A DNA stretch of 64,000 bases from Elgaria multicarinata webbii (lineage: Eukaryota > Chordata > Lepidosauria > Squamata > Anguidae). The stretch's first letter is position 1. Each line of letters opens with the position of its first letter. The notes below the pieces were generated by a model. The model saw only the letters and a list, made by a program, of their open reading frames with translations. It had not been told where the DNA came from and ran no database searches. Location of the stretch: assembly GCF_023053635.1 (NCBI RefSeq), contig NC_086184.1, positions 12,756,379 to 12,820,378 of the forward strand, given 5' to 3'. The position numbers and the translations under genes are program-made. Of the stretch, positions 11,346 to 21,158 are shown piece by piece.

Positions 11346-11530
11346 CTCGTCTCAAAAGAGACACCTTCTCACAATCTTGAAGCTCTTTCCACAGCTCCAT
11401 TTGCTCAGCTATTTCCTCCCAAACTAGCATTTGAATGTGTTTAAACCTCAATAAATATGCCATTGCAGTGTTAACCACTTCAGTAGTGTCTGATGACAGA
11501 TCTGCATGAGAATTGCCTTACTTAGCCATA
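10900..11530. repeat. Foldback block F, copy 1
   Basis: GGCTAAGAAGGCAATTC near 11003 is matched in inverse orientation by GAATTGCCTTACTTAGCC near 11509. Inside, CACATTTATTGGGGTTTAAA (11066) is matched in inverse orientation near 11199 and again near 11428. A second copy of the left half is at 15045-15500. A G-run (11108-11122) and a (GA)n run lie inside it. It is non-coding; the superfamily is not assigned. Confidence 0.65.
11292..11342. repeat. (GA)n microsatellite
   Basis: An uninterrupted AG dinucleotide run of about 50 bp. It creates the runs of alternating Arg-Glu and Ser-Leu in frames crossing it, which are not genes. Confidence 0.98.
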
Positions 11531-11574
11531 GACCCAGTATGGCCAAATGTCTAAAGTCCTGGCTTCTATATCTT

Positions 11575-11765
11575 TAACAGTTGTATAGAAAAGAAATTTC
11601 ACCAGGTGTCATTCTTATGCATGCAGCACCAGGTGAAATTCCCTCTACATCACAACAGTTCAAGCTGCAGGAGCCCTGCCCTCTTTTGTACCTGGTCATG
11701 ATAAACAGGGTTCCTGCAGCTTGAACTGTTGTGATGAAGAGAGAATTCCATCAGGTGCTGCATGC
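11575..11765. mobile_element. Fragment of the GGGTGACCATATG-type MITE
   Basis: It matches the inner part of the complete element at 19363-19678: ATCTTTAACAGTTGTATAGA, GCACCAGGTGAAATTCCCTC and AGCTGCAGGAGCCCTGCCCT, followed by the inverted half. The terminal GGGTGACC is missing. Further fragments lie at 12105-12260 and 16290-16450. Confidence 0.8.
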
Positions 11766-12060
11766 TTTGTCTCCTGAAAGGGTGGCAAAGCCTAATGCAG
11801 AAATCCATGTGTTTGCTAACCAGCTTTTGCTTCCTAATAAATAGCCTTTTGATGCAGGAAAGGCTTCAGAGGTAGAGCCTCCAACTGCAGGAAGTTCCTA
11901 CCTGAAACACGAATCGGCCCTGTTCAGAAGACACCATAAACCACAGCTGTAACCATGGTGAATAAGGCTTTTTGCCTTTTTCACTGTGCTTAAAGCCGTG
12001 GTTTAAGGTGTCTTCTGAACAGGGGAATTAAGTCTAAAAATTAAGAATAAATGCGCCATT
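11766..12060. repeat. Partial copy of block O with MITE
   Basis: CCATGTGTTTGCTAACCAGC, CCTAATAAATAGCCTTTTGA and TAGAGCCTCCAACTGCAGGA match the 3' part of block O (10430-10540). A palindromic MITE of 110 bp (11916-12025) sits at the same place as in copy A and at 13695, so it was duplicated with the block. The upstream part of block O is absent here. Confidence 0.75.
11916..12025. mobile_element. Palindromic MITE, TTCAGAAGACACC family
   Basis: Ends GGCCCTGTTCAGAAGACACC and GGTGTCTTCTGAACAGGGG. It occupies the same paralogous site as the copies at 10544 and 13695. Confidence 0.88.
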
Positions 12061-12104
12061 GTGATGCTATCCTCTTCCATAGTGTCCGAGTATAGATCTG
12101 AGTG

Positions 12105-12260
12105 AGAATCGCTCCTGCAGCTCTAACTGTTGTGATGAAGAAGAAATTTCACCAGGTGCTGGATGCATACAAATGACTCCTGCTGAAATCCTTTTCAGTA
12201 CAACTGTTAAAGATACAGAAGCTCTGTCCTCTTTTCCATGTGGTCACCCTAGGAAACATT
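12105..12260. mobile_element. Fragment of the GGGTGACCATATG-type MITE
   Basis: The right half of the element: CTCCTGCAGCTCTAACTGTT, TTTCACCAGGTGCTGGATGC, AACTGTTAAAGATACAGAAG, ending with ATGTGGTCACCCTA, which preserves the terminal repeat. Confidence 0.8.
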
Positions 12261-12388
12261 GTTTGCTGGTTTAGGCTGTACACCAGGTGCAACCCATCTT
12301 AGACAGAGATAGCCTTAGCAACAGGGAATGTTGGCTCACTTTACCCCAAGTGAAATCCTTCATCCCTCTGGCTCAATATCTTTTACAC

Positions 12389-12681
12389 CAGGGGAGGGGA
12401 ACACGTGGCTCACAACATGCATGTGGTCCTGGTTATCACCAGCCCCCACCCCAAATGAAAAAACAAAACAAATAAGAGGGGGAGTCTGTACCTGCCACAA
12501 ACAGCCAAGTTTCACTTGTTTGCAAGCTAAATCCAGCCCTTTTGCTGCTTGAATGAAGTGACAAACTGGTGATTTGGGGGCTTCCTTCTTTTCAGGGGCA
12601 TCCCACAAGCTATCTGCTGCACTGCAGAGGGGGTCTATGGGAGAAAACTCCACCCATATCCCTGGAAGTTGCTTGCCCCTG
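12389..12681. mobile_element. hAT-type non-autonomous element
   Basis: It starts CAGGGGAGGGGAACACGTGG and ends GAAGTTGCTTGCCCCTG, a CAGGGG-type terminal pair typical of hAT. The flanks TTTTACAC (left) and GTCTACAC (right) agree at 6 of 8 bases, fitting an old 8-bp target duplication. A truncated copy of the right part lies inverted at 13413-13602, and the terminal part recurs at 17640-17694, next to the same GTCTACACTGACTGG flank. It is non-coding. Confidence 0.7.
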
Positions 12682-13602
12682 GTCTACACTGACTGGCAGC
12701 AACGCTTCTCTCCAGGGGTTCAGGCCTCGGGTTTTCCCAGCCCTACCTGGAGATGTCAGGGTTAGCCCAAACAACAGCAAAAGAACAGAACCGTGAGAGC
12801 AAGTTCATCATTGTTGCCAGAGAGAGAATCTAAGGTGTTGGAAAGAGACTTCCCAAAGCAGCAAACAGAAATCCAGACTCTCCCAAAAACCCTAGTCACA
12901 GTGGGAGGCAATACTGGAAGTGCCAAAGAAACCTCTCCCAAACAACCTCTTGTGGAGTCTGGTGCTAAAATGCACAAGGGAAATTTCCCCTCCATTAGGG
13001 AAGTTGAGGCTGAACTTCTTAAGCCAAGTGAGCCAATGAAAGAGCCCGCCCAGTTCAGCCTCAAGTGAGCAAACCCAGTCTAATGTTTCCGCCATGCCAA
13101 GTTGTAAACAAAACCCTGTGGCCTGTTTAGAAGTAGAAACTACAAGTATAAAGCCTGTTGAGGAATGCTGTGTAGCACAGAAGGCTGTTTCTCAAGAGAG
13201 TGAAGCAGCACTTGCTTTGTCTCCTGATATGGCAGCAAAGCCTAATAAAGAACACCTTATATCCTCTGTCTGGCAACAATGATGAACCCGCCCTCTCACT
13301 GTTCTGTTCTTACTTTCGCTGTTAGCCGGCCTAACCTTGACATCTCCAGGTAGGGCTGGAAACCCCCAGCCTGAACCATTGGAGAGCAGCACTGCTGCTA
13401 GTCAGTGTAGACCAGGGACAAGCAACTTCCAGAGATGTGGGTGCCGCTTTCTCCCATAGACGCCCGCCGCAGCCTGCAGGGCACCAGATAGTTTGTGGGG
13501 TGCCCCTGAAAAGAAGGCAGTCCCCAAATCACCAGTTTGTCACTGAATTCCTGCACCAAAAGGGCTGATTTAGTTTGCAAACAAGTGAAACTTGGCTGTT
13601 TG
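12494..13602. repeat. Large inverted duplication around block O copy B
   Basis: The left arm 12494-12826 and the right arm 13263-13602 are inverted copies: CCAAGTTTCACTTGTTTGCA, CCTACCTGGAGATGTCAGGG and TTCATCATTGTTGCCAGAGA occur as complements in reverse order on the right. The arms include both hAT sequence and its flank, so the duplication happened after the hAT insertion. The right arm interrupts block O between CCTAATAAAGAACACC and TTTTGCTTCCTAATAAA. The spacer is about 440 bp. Confidence 0.8.
12826..13262 (+). repeat. ORF-like block O, copy B (first part)
   Basis: Two open stretches in different frames: one containing VLERDFPKQQTEIQTLPKTL and FPSIREVEAELLKPSEPM, the next starting MPSCKQNPVACLEVETTSIK and running to about 13280. 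It is close to copy D (17843-18280), with differences at both silent and replacement positions. Function is unknown and I would not annotate a gene. The frame pieces are shared between copies, but so is the interruption between them. Confidence 0.6.
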
Positions 13603-13920
13603 GTTTTGCTTCCTAATAAACAGCCTTTTGAGGCAAGAAAGACTTCAAAGGTAGAGCCTCCAACTGCAGGAAGTGTCTACTTGAAATATAAATTGGCCCT
13701 GTTCAGAAGACACCTTAAAACCATAGCTTTAACCATGGTGAATAAGGCTTTTTGCCTTATTCACTATGCTTAAAGCCGTGGTTTGAGGTGTCTTCTGAAC
13801 AGAGGCATTAAGTCTAAAAATTAACGTTTTCTCCCTAAACCAGCAAATGGTCTCAGATTACAGTCACAAGAGAGTGGACTAAGATCTGGAAGCCCAGAAT
13901 CCTGTGTAACCTGACTGCAA
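13603..13920 (+). repeat. Block O copy B, continuation with MITE
   Basis: CCTAATAAACAGCCTTTTGA and GTAGAGCCTCCAACTGCAGG resume block O after the inverted arm. A MITE (13695-13806) follows, then TTTCTCCCTAAACCAGCAAA, CAGATTACAGTCACAAGAGA and AGATCTGGAAGCCCAGAATC, shared with copy A at 10680-10760. Confidence 0.75.
13695..13806. mobile_element. Palindromic MITE, TTCAGAAGACACC family
   Basis: A 112-bp palindrome with ends GGCCCTGTTCAGAAGACACC and GGTGTCTTCTGAACAGAGGC, flanked by ATT on both sides. It is at the same paralogous site as 10544 and 11916. Confidence 0.88.
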
Positions 13921-14384
13921 ACTTCATCCCACATACCTGCTTCCCACAGCGCTAAGCTTTTGCGGTTGTTGTTTTTGCTACTGGGCAACAGCGATCCTTT
14001 GACTACCAAATAAGTTTAAGGAGGGAAATGTAAATCATAAAAAATCAACAGATGACCCAATTCAATTCAAATTTGGTATGCTTAAAGCTCTCCCTAATAT
14101 CTATTACTGTGCCAATTTTGGTGTCTTTATCTTTAAAGCTTACGCAGATGTAAGCATTTCTTTAAAATCCTGCTCCTCCGCTCCAGCAGCGGCTCGGAAG
14201 ATACGCTCAAAATGTAGGGGCTAAATACAGCGAATCTTTTTCCTTTATTGCACAATTAAGGCAGGATGCATGGGAGTACTTCACAATCAAAGCAGATTAT
14301 AAGGTGGAAAACTTCTGGGTCCTTTGCATGCAATTTGCAGTGATTGCACAGTATAAGGCTGTTGTGATAAAGCTCCATGAGAAG
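13921..14384. other. Unassigned stretch
   Basis: No gene, RNA or named repeat was recognised. It contains GGCAACAGCGATCCTTTGAC and a moderately AT-rich tail. Confidence 0.4.
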
Positions 14385-14575
14385 CCAAATACTGGTAACA
14401 CTGTACTTTTCTTTTTAGATGCCAGCACCAAACACAAAGTGGTGCTGTCATCTAAAAAGAAAAAGTTCAGTGTTGAGCAATACTTGGCTTCACGTGGTCA
14501 GGTTGCTCTGGGCTTCCAGATCTTTGTCTACTCATTTGTGACTGTAATCTGAGACCATTTGCTGGTTGACAGAGA
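14385..14575. repeat. Inverted fragment pair of block O
   Basis: GCCAAATACTGGTAACACTG and GATGCCAGCACCAAACA run in the same direction as 10770-10830. Directly after the joint, CATCTAAAAAGAAAAAGTTC, GGGCTTCCAGATCTTTGTC and GTAATCTGAGACCATTTGCT are the reverse complement of the same region (10690-10800). This is a head-to-head rearrangement with almost no spacer. Confidence 0.7.
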
Positions 14576-15044
14576 AAACAATGTTAATTCTGTATGGCAG
14601 CAGAATCTACAACAAGAAGGGGTCCCTTATTGTGTTTATCCCAACACCTTAAGCCAGTTCAAATGGAGTTTTGGCTTGAGGGTAGGGAGGATTGCTCGCC
14701 TTGGGTTTAGGACCAAATCCAAACTACCACTCCCCAAAACCAGATTAAAACTCTGCGTTACCCTTCTGACGGTGCTAACCTTGGAAAACAATTCCAACAA
14801 TTTTAACGCTACTAGGCAATTCTAACTTTTGCAGTTCTAAAAAGCAGTTTCTAGCATCACGGTTTTAGCAAACACTTAGGATAAGCAAAACATTTGGCAT
14901 GCAGCAATACATTTGTGTGACCCAGCAATGGAAGCAGAAAACAGAAAAACATCACCAGAATCCCTTCTTGCCAAGACTACTCTATGCTAATGTGTGTATT
15001 AACAGACAAGTGTCTGCCACCTTCTCCACCAGAACTGTTACGAG
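14576..15044. other. Unassigned stretch
   Basis: No gene or repeat family was recognised. An 88-codon frame (14559-14825) has no recognisable motif and overlaps the rearranged block. Confidence 0.4.
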
Positions 15045-15500
15045 GTCTCATTAGACCTGTGTACAAACCTGCACCCATTCTAATGAGGCTTACACACCCA
15101 CTTATAAAACATTGGCAATAGAGTGTCAATGGCCCCATTCAGACACCATGCTAAACCATGTTGCTTAACCACAAACATGGTTAATGGAATGCATTAAGGA
15201 TAATGCATTCTGTTAACCATTTTGTGGTTAAGCAGCATGGTTTAGCGTGTTGTCTGAATGGGGCCTATGGCTAAGTATTGAAGAGGGTAACACCACAATA
15301 GCACATTTATTGAGGTTTAAACAGACTCAAATGCGTAAGCTAGTTTGGGGGAATTAGGTGAGCAAATGGAGGCTTAAAAGTGGTTTCAAAACTATGAGAA
15401 GGAGTCTTTTTGAGACTTAGAGCACACACACACAGTCACAGGACAAAGAGGGAATGGAACCTCTAAAAGCAAGATACTTCCCCTGGGCTGAAGCCCTTTC
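15045..15500. repeat. Foldback block F, copy 2, with inserted MITE
   Basis: CATTAGACCTGTGTACAAAC, ACTTATAAAACATTGGCAAT and GCACATTTATTGAGGTTTAA match 10910-11080 in order. The MITE at 15131-15265 is inserted between GTCAAT and TATGGCTAAG; copy 1 reads ACATTTATGGCTAAG there without an insert, so the MITE arrived after the duplication or on one lineage only. Confidence 0.75.
15131..15265. mobile_element. Palindromic MITE, TTCAGACAACACG family
   Basis: A 135-bp palindrome from GGCCCCATTCAGACACCATG to GTTGTCTGAATGGGGCC, closely related to 6517-6640 and 20456-20551. Confidence 0.88.
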
Positions 15501-16289
15501 CTGTAGCCAGCAACTAGCATCTGTTTAAACTCCTGGTCTCAGTTAGGAGGAAGGAAAACAGAGGGCCTTAACTGGGAGAGGCAAGGCACCCACCAATGGC
15601 ACCTCGATATGGCAAGCAAGAAGTACAGTGTTCTCAGCAGGAGCCTTTCCTCTTGGAGGAGAGACTCAGTGAGTTCAGCAGCATTGTGGCACCTCACCTG
15701 GGGGTGGGGGAAGGTAAGGCCCATACCACTGGGAAGAGGGGATACTTAGGCTTTCTAAAACTGAGGGTACTTGTATAGTTCAGGGAAAGGCAATGACATC
15801 ACTCCTCATAAACACTGCAAAAGGAGCTACTTGCTATGGGAGAAAGACTGGACTGGCCTTTCATCCCATATAACAAGAGAGGATGCTTGGGGATTATGGG
15901 TGTCCTTGGCAGAAACAAAAGTTCTACTTAGCCCTTCTTACCATTTCTATTCCTTTAATCAAAAAGTGACCTTAAATGCTGATGACCAACTTAAAGACAG
16001 GTGTCCAGGCAGAACAGGTGTATTACTAATTACCACTCTTGCTATCCAGCATTCTGCTCAATTTTACTTGCACTTTTGCCTTTGGGGAATGCATTTTAAG
16101 GCAATCTATTTGAAACTGAAATATTTGACCTTGCCCTATGTGATTGCTCTCAGTCCCATTCCTATGCCTTTGTCCCAAATGGGGATAAAGACAACTTGGT
16201 TTTTTGGCTGCCTCAAAATGGAATCAGTTCTCCTAAGAGAGCTACTTTATAACAAAATGCAAAGTAGAACAGGGCTTTTGTATCCTTAA
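15501..16289. other. Unassigned stretch
   Basis: A 172-codon open frame (15771-16289, +) lies here, but it has no recognisable domain, no paralogue in the window and ordinary composition. I see no supporting exon structure. It is the longest isolated frame in this part and is left unannotated as a gene. Confidence 0.4.
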
Positions 16290-16450
16290 CTGTAGTATTT
16301 AAAAAGGGAATTTCAATAGATGCCCTTCTTATGCCTGCAGGACCTGGTGAAATTCCCTCTTCATCACAACAGTTAAAGCTACAGGAACCCTGCCTTCTTT
16401 TGTGTTTTGTCACACTAGGCAGAGTTCCTGCAGGTTGAACTGCAGGACCT
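16290..16450. mobile_element. Fragment of the GGGTGACCATATG-type MITE
   Basis: ACCTGGTGAAATTCCCTCTT, CATCACAACAGTTAAAGCTA and GTTCCTGCAGGTTGAACTG match the middle of the element at 19363-19678. Both ends are missing, and block T begins directly after it. Confidence 0.75.
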
Positions 16451-16454
16451 GTGC

Positions 16455-17040
16455 CAGATGAGGCTTTGGTCCAATCCAGCCACCACACAGTCCCCAGCAG
16501 CAAACCCTTACCAGCAAAGCTGCAGAGTGAAACAGTCCAGGTAAGCAGGCAGCACATCAAGCAGAGCTTAGAGAAGCAAGAAGGCACTCTCACTAGCAGG
16601 TAAACCACAATTGAGGCAGAGTGCTAGATGTTTTTGTGTGTGGTCCAGTCAGCCTCATGCCAGTTGTTCCTCTGTGCTGCTCCCAGGAAGGAAAACCACA
16701 GCAGGGCTGGTTCTTTTATAAGCCACTTCCAGGTGAGTCTCTAGCCCAAACCAGCCACCACAATCCCCAGTGGCAAACCCCTGCTAGCCAGCTGCAGATT
16801 AAAACAGTTCAGGTAAGCAGGCAGGCCAAGCAAGAAGGCACTCTTGCTAGCAGGTAAAATGCAGCTGAAGCAAAAGACTAAAAGCTTCTTGGGCCTTCGT
16901 GCTGCTCTCAGGAAGCAAGGCCACAGCAGCTCTGGTTCTCCTTTTTGAGCCACCCACCCACATGAAGGCACTGGGAAGACTGAGAGATTATATGCTCTGT
17001 GGCTATGTAGCTGCAGCTGAATTGAGTCTGGCTCATTAGT
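16455..17040. repeat. Tandem block T, copy 2
   Basis: Two to three units carrying ATCCAGCCACCACACAGTCC, AGTGAAACAGTCCAGGTAAG, TTCTTTTATAAGCCACTTCC and GCTGCAGCTGAATTGAGTCT-like ends, matching 7929-9000. This copy is shorter because it has fewer units. Confidence 0.75.
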
Positions 17041-17639
17041 ATTCACAGGTGTTCTTCTTTCTCTTGAGTAGAGCCCTCCAGTCTCCAGCCTTTTGATGCT
17101 TTGCAGCACTGAAAGCAGCTATTAAAAAGGGGGGACAGAAATTTTAAAAGTTCCTACAGGACAGGTTCTTCCTTCTCATTGGTAGGCTTTTGTTTCTGAG
17201 TAGAAATTTTCAGCTTTGAGCCTTTCAGTGTTCTGTAATGCTAAAAGGTGGCAGAACTGGTCTTCCAAAGCTGATTTTCTCATGCAAAGTAGGTGCTTTA
17301 CTATTGATCAATGGCCTCAGTCCTTAAACCTATTTATCTCTGTTTTTGGGAAGGGGAATGGACCCCTTCTGCAGCTGAAGTCTCTAGACTGGGGGAACCC
17401 ATGACATGTGAATTTTCTGTTAATTTTACTGTGAGTGAGTAGTGCATTTACTGGGTGATTTGTGGCAGAGGTTTTTCTTGAACGAGGGCATGAAAGTTTG
17501 GGGGTGCCTGAGAGTGGGGGGGGGAGAAATTAAGGACTGAGTGGGGGAGACATTAAGAATTCCAGATGTAAGAGAATACTAATATTTACTTTGGCATTTT
17601 CAAAATTGCTTCATGACAATTCTGAAGGACTAAAGCAAC
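17041..17639. repeat. Local duplication block G, copy 2
   Basis: Matches 9001-9495 in order. It carries the empty site of the CR1 found at 9496-9606 (GACAATTCTGAAGGACTAAA at 17617). Confidence 0.75.
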
Positions 17640-18420
17640 ACTTGCTGCTATGGGAGAAAACGCCACCCACATCCCTGGAAGTTGCTTGCCCCTGGTCTAC
17701 ACTGACTGGCAGCAGTGCTGCTCTCTGAGGGGTTAAGGCTGGGGGGGTTCCAGCCCTACCTGGAGATGCCAGGGTTAGGCCAGCCAACAGCAAAAGTAAG
17801 AACAGAACCGTGAGAGGGTGAGTTCACCGTTGTTGCCAGAGAGAGAATCTAAGGTGTTGGAAAGAGACTTCCCAAAGCAACAAACAGAAATCCAGACTCT
17901 CCCAAAAACCCTAGTCACAGTGGGAGGCAATACTGGAAGTGCCAAAGAAACCTCTCCCAAACAACCTCTTGTGGAGTCCGCTGCTAAAGTGCACAAGGGA
18001 AATTTCCCCTCCATTAGGGAAGTTGAGGCTGCTCTTCTCAAGCCAAGTGAGCCAATGAAAGAGCCCGCCCAGTTCAGCCTCAAGTGAGCAAACCCAGTCT
18101 AACGTTTCCGCCATGCCAAGATGTAAACAAAATCCTGTGGCATGTTTAGAAGTAGAAACGACAAGTATAAAGCCTGTTGAGGAATGCTGTGTAGCACAGA
18201 AGGCTATTTCTCAAGAGAGTGAAGCAGCACTTGCTTTGTCTCTTGAAATAGTGGCAAAGCCTAATAAAGACATCCTTGTGTTTGTTAACCAGCTTTTGCT
18301 TCCTAATACACAGCCTTTTGATGCAGGAAAGACTTCCAAGGTAGAGCCTCCAACTGCAGGAAGTGTCTACCTGAAACACAAATTAAGTTTAAAAATTAAC
18401 GTTGTTTTCTCCCTAAACCA
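17640..18420 (+). repeat. ORF-like block O, copy D, with hAT end
   Basis: It starts with the right end of the hAT seen at 12389-12681 and its flank (GTCTACACTGACTGGCAGCA), then runs through the same open stretches: VLERDFPKQQTEIQTLPKTL, FPSIREVEAALLKPSEPM, and a 133-codon frame (18113-18514) starting MPRCKQNPVACLEVETTSIK. This last is the longest open version of the second frame and runs on through the unfilled MITE site at ACACAAATTAAGT. The protein is not recognised. This is the copy to test first for transcription. Confidence 0.6.
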
Positions 18421-19138
18421 GCAAATATATGTTGGCACACAAGCATGTCACAACCAATTTGAGTCTGTAAGCCTTCACTTGTTTGGAAGGCTCTTGTTTG
18501 CTCCAGGTATCTAAATTTAGTCTATGGAAGAGAATGCTTGCAAATTTTAGCTGTGTCACACCTTGTTAGTCATGGAAGCACTTAAAAAGCAAAGGGAAGA
18601 AATGCAACATTCCACTGATTTATGGAGGCAGGGCTTTTTGTGTTTCATTAAAGGTAGAACATGTGTCCCCCTGAGCCTTTTCAGGATTTACATCAGCTCA
18701 AAGAGGACTGAGATTTAGAGTATTAAATTGTGTGAACAATGCAGCTTTGGGGAGAAGGCATATTTGCAGTTCTGAAAGTGGGGAAGGGAGGAGAAGACCT
18801 CTTGCAACTTCACAATTTGGTGCAATCTTTCATTCACACACACCCCACCTCATTCAAAGGCAGAGCGAGTGTCTTTGCTGACATGTTGCTCTTTTTCAAA
18901 ATGCATCTGTGCTCTTGGCATGGACTGTTAGTACACAACATTTCATTGTTTACATAATGCTAGAAACAGGCAAGATATATGGTTGTTATAAACAGGTGTG
19001 GGGAAGGTGGGCAGATCTATAGACTTAGATTTTTAAAAAACTAAACAAGTACAACAATACACCTGGGTCTAATCATCAATGACTTGCTGATCACCTGAGA
19101 AGGGAGAGGATCCATGCAAGCCTTTGCTGAAGAAACAT
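18421..19138. other. Unassigned intergenic stretch
   Basis: No gene, RNA or repeat family was recognised. Frames are short and without motifs. Confidence 0.4.
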
Positions 19139-19237
19139 TGGCTGAGTTTGGAGGTCACGCTAATCAATGGTTGATTTCCATTTTGTTCCTATTACCCACC
19201 CTCCCCGGTTGATTAGCGTGTGGTCCGAACTCAGCCA
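19139..19237. mobile_element. Short palindromic MITE
   Basis: TGGCTGAGTTTGGAGGTCAC and its near complement GTGTGGTCCGAACTCAGCCA form the ends; inner arms are CGCTAATCAA and TTGATTAGCG. Length is 99 bp. It is a different family from the TTCAGA elements. Confidence 0.75.
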
Positions 19238-19362
19238 TTCACTTGTACCACTAGAAGAAGTAAGAAGTCCTGGGAGTCCCAAACTGAGGTATTCAAGGTG
19301 TGGCCAACTTTATTGCTGTTTGTATCAAGTAACTTGTAAAGTACAATACTGTATTTTTTCTA

Positions 19363-19678
19363 GGGTGACCATATGAAAAGGAGGAAAGGGCTCCTGTATC
19401 TTTAACAGTTGGATAGAAAAGGGAATTTCAGCAGGTGTCATTTGTATATATGGAAAACCTGGTGAAATTTCCTCTTCATCACCACAGTTAAAGCTGCAGG
19501 TGCCCTGCCCTCTTTTAAATCTGGTCACTCTAGTATAGCTCCTGCAGCTTTAACTGTTCTAATGAAGAGGGAATTTCACCAGGTTCTCCATACATACAAA
19601 TGACACCTGCTGAAATTCCCTTCTCTATACAACCATTAAAGATACAGGAGCCCTGTCCTCCTTTTCATATGGTCACCC
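19363..19678. mobile_element. Complete GGGTGACCATATG MITE
   Basis: A 316-bp element with ends GGGTGACCATATGAAAAGGA and TCCTTTTCATATGGTCACCC, flanked by TA on both sides. The two halves are inverted copies of each other (ATCTTTAACAGTTG, AGGTGTCATTTGTAT, GGTGAAATTTCCTCTTCATC and complements). TA duplication fits Tc1/mariner-like or related transposases, but the superfamily is not proven. It is the reference for the fragments at 11575, 12105 and 16290. Confidence 0.88.
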
Positions 19679-19680
19679 TA

Positions 19681-20455
19681 CATTGATTTCTGAAAAGTTG
19701 ATAAATATAGAAAGGATGAAGGGGCGGGGGAACCCACCAAGCTGTGCTGATGCTGGTACATTCAGAATGGTGAGCTGCAAGTGCGGGCAGACAGAGATCA
19801 ATAAATGACTGAATCATGGGTAAGAAAGTATTCACATAACTCTGCAAAAGCAATGGAAAATATTTTGATGCCTGAAGTAGAAAATCCAAATGATGCCCTC
19901 CCAAGTGATAAATATTATAATAATTTGAACAGTTTACAATTTACTGTTTTTTAATGGTGCCTAAAATCTCCTACACACTACATCATTGCTTAGAGTTGCT
20001 GATTTTACTGTACAGTGCTTGCCATCATATCATGTACAGCATTGCAAGTACAGCCTGCTAATATTTTTGGCAGGCCTTGGGATAACTAAAACAATAATCT
20101 TCAATGTGTTCCCTCCCACCCCTCCACCTTCATGATCTTCCCTCCATTATGAAATCAATGTGTGGGTGGGTGTGGAAAAAGAATGAGGGTGGAATCAACA
20201 GCTAAGATGTTGTTAAACATAGATTATTGCAGAAGTATGAACAAGGATTTCCACATCTAGGGGTGTAGATGTTTTCTCTGCCAGGTGTATTCAGGTTGCC
20301 CTCTGTTTCCCCCAACCCCCCCATGGACAACCTTTGACTGGTGCGTTTTCATAAAAAGTTTGGAGATACATTGTGTGAAAAAGACCTAATATATGGGATA
20401 TGTAGGTAGTGCAATTTCCAGATTTTGTAGAGCGTGGCTAGGGCTCCCTCAATGC
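19681..20455. other. Unassigned intergenic stretch
   Basis: AT-rich and C-rich patches; no gene or named repeat was recognised. Confidence 0.4.
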
Positions 20456-20551
20456 CCTGGTTCAGACAACACGCTAAACCATGCTGCTTAACCATAAAAT
20501 GGTTCATTTTGTGGTTAAGCAGCATGGTTTAGCGTGTTGTCTGAACCAGGC
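20456..20551. mobile_element. Palindromic MITE, TTCAGACAACACG family
   Basis: About 96 bp, from CCTGGTTCAGACAACACGCT to its complement, with almost no unique centre. CAATG occurs close to each edge and may be a target repeat. Confidence 0.88.
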
Positions 20552-20605
20552 CAATGAGTCTAAGTTCTCACCACCAATGTCACCAGCTGCTACTCCTATT
20601 TTTAT

Positions 20606-21158
20606 TCATAGAATAGTAGAGTTGGAAGGGGTCCACAGGGCCATTGAGTCCAACCCCCCATGCAGTGCAGGAATTCACCCTAAAGCATACCTGACAGATG
20701 GCTGTCCAGCTGCCTCTTGAAGGCCTCCAGTGTGGGAGAGCCCACAACCTCCCTAGGTAACTGGTTCCATTGTTGTACCACTCTAACAGTCAGGAAGTTT
20801 TTCCTGATGTCCAGCCGGAATATGACTTCCTGTAACTAGAGCCCGTTATTCTGTGTCCTGCACTCTGGGAGGATCGAGAAGAGATCCTGGCCCTCCTCTG
20901 TGACAACCTTTCAAGTATTTGAAGAGTGCTCTCATGTCTCCCCTCAATCTTCCCTTCTCCAGGCTAAACATGCCCAGTTCTTTCAGTCTCTCTTCATAGG
21001 GCTTTGTTTCCAGACCCCTCATCATCCTGGTTGCCCTCCTCTGAACACACTCCAGCTTGTCTGCATCCTTCTTGAAGGGTGGTGCCCAGAACTGGACGCA
21101 ATACTCAAGATGAGGCCCAACCAGGGCCGAATAGAGAGGAACCAGTACCTCACATGAT
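20606..21158 (-). mobile_element. CR1 LINE fragment (3' part), split by a hAT element
   Basis: The CR1 3' terminus (complement of ATTCATAGAATAGTAGAG) is at the left. Reading the minus strand, pieces such as [39 protein letters not shown] and [15 protein letters not shown] match the region after the reverse transcriptase in CR1 ORF2. CR1 sequence stops at the hAT insertion (21159) and resumes at 21771 for about 50 bp (GATTTGGAAGCTATATTTCT, AATGCAGCCCAA). It is a dead, 5'-truncated copy. Confidence 0.92.

Noticed and set aside
11212-11478. Ser-Leu and Arg-Glu repeat proteins
   Set aside because: Translation of the (GA)n microsatellite.
15771-16289. 172-codon open frame as a possible gene
   Set aside because: No recognisable domain, no splice-site-bounded structure and no paralogue; a length reachable by chance in 64 kb on six frames.
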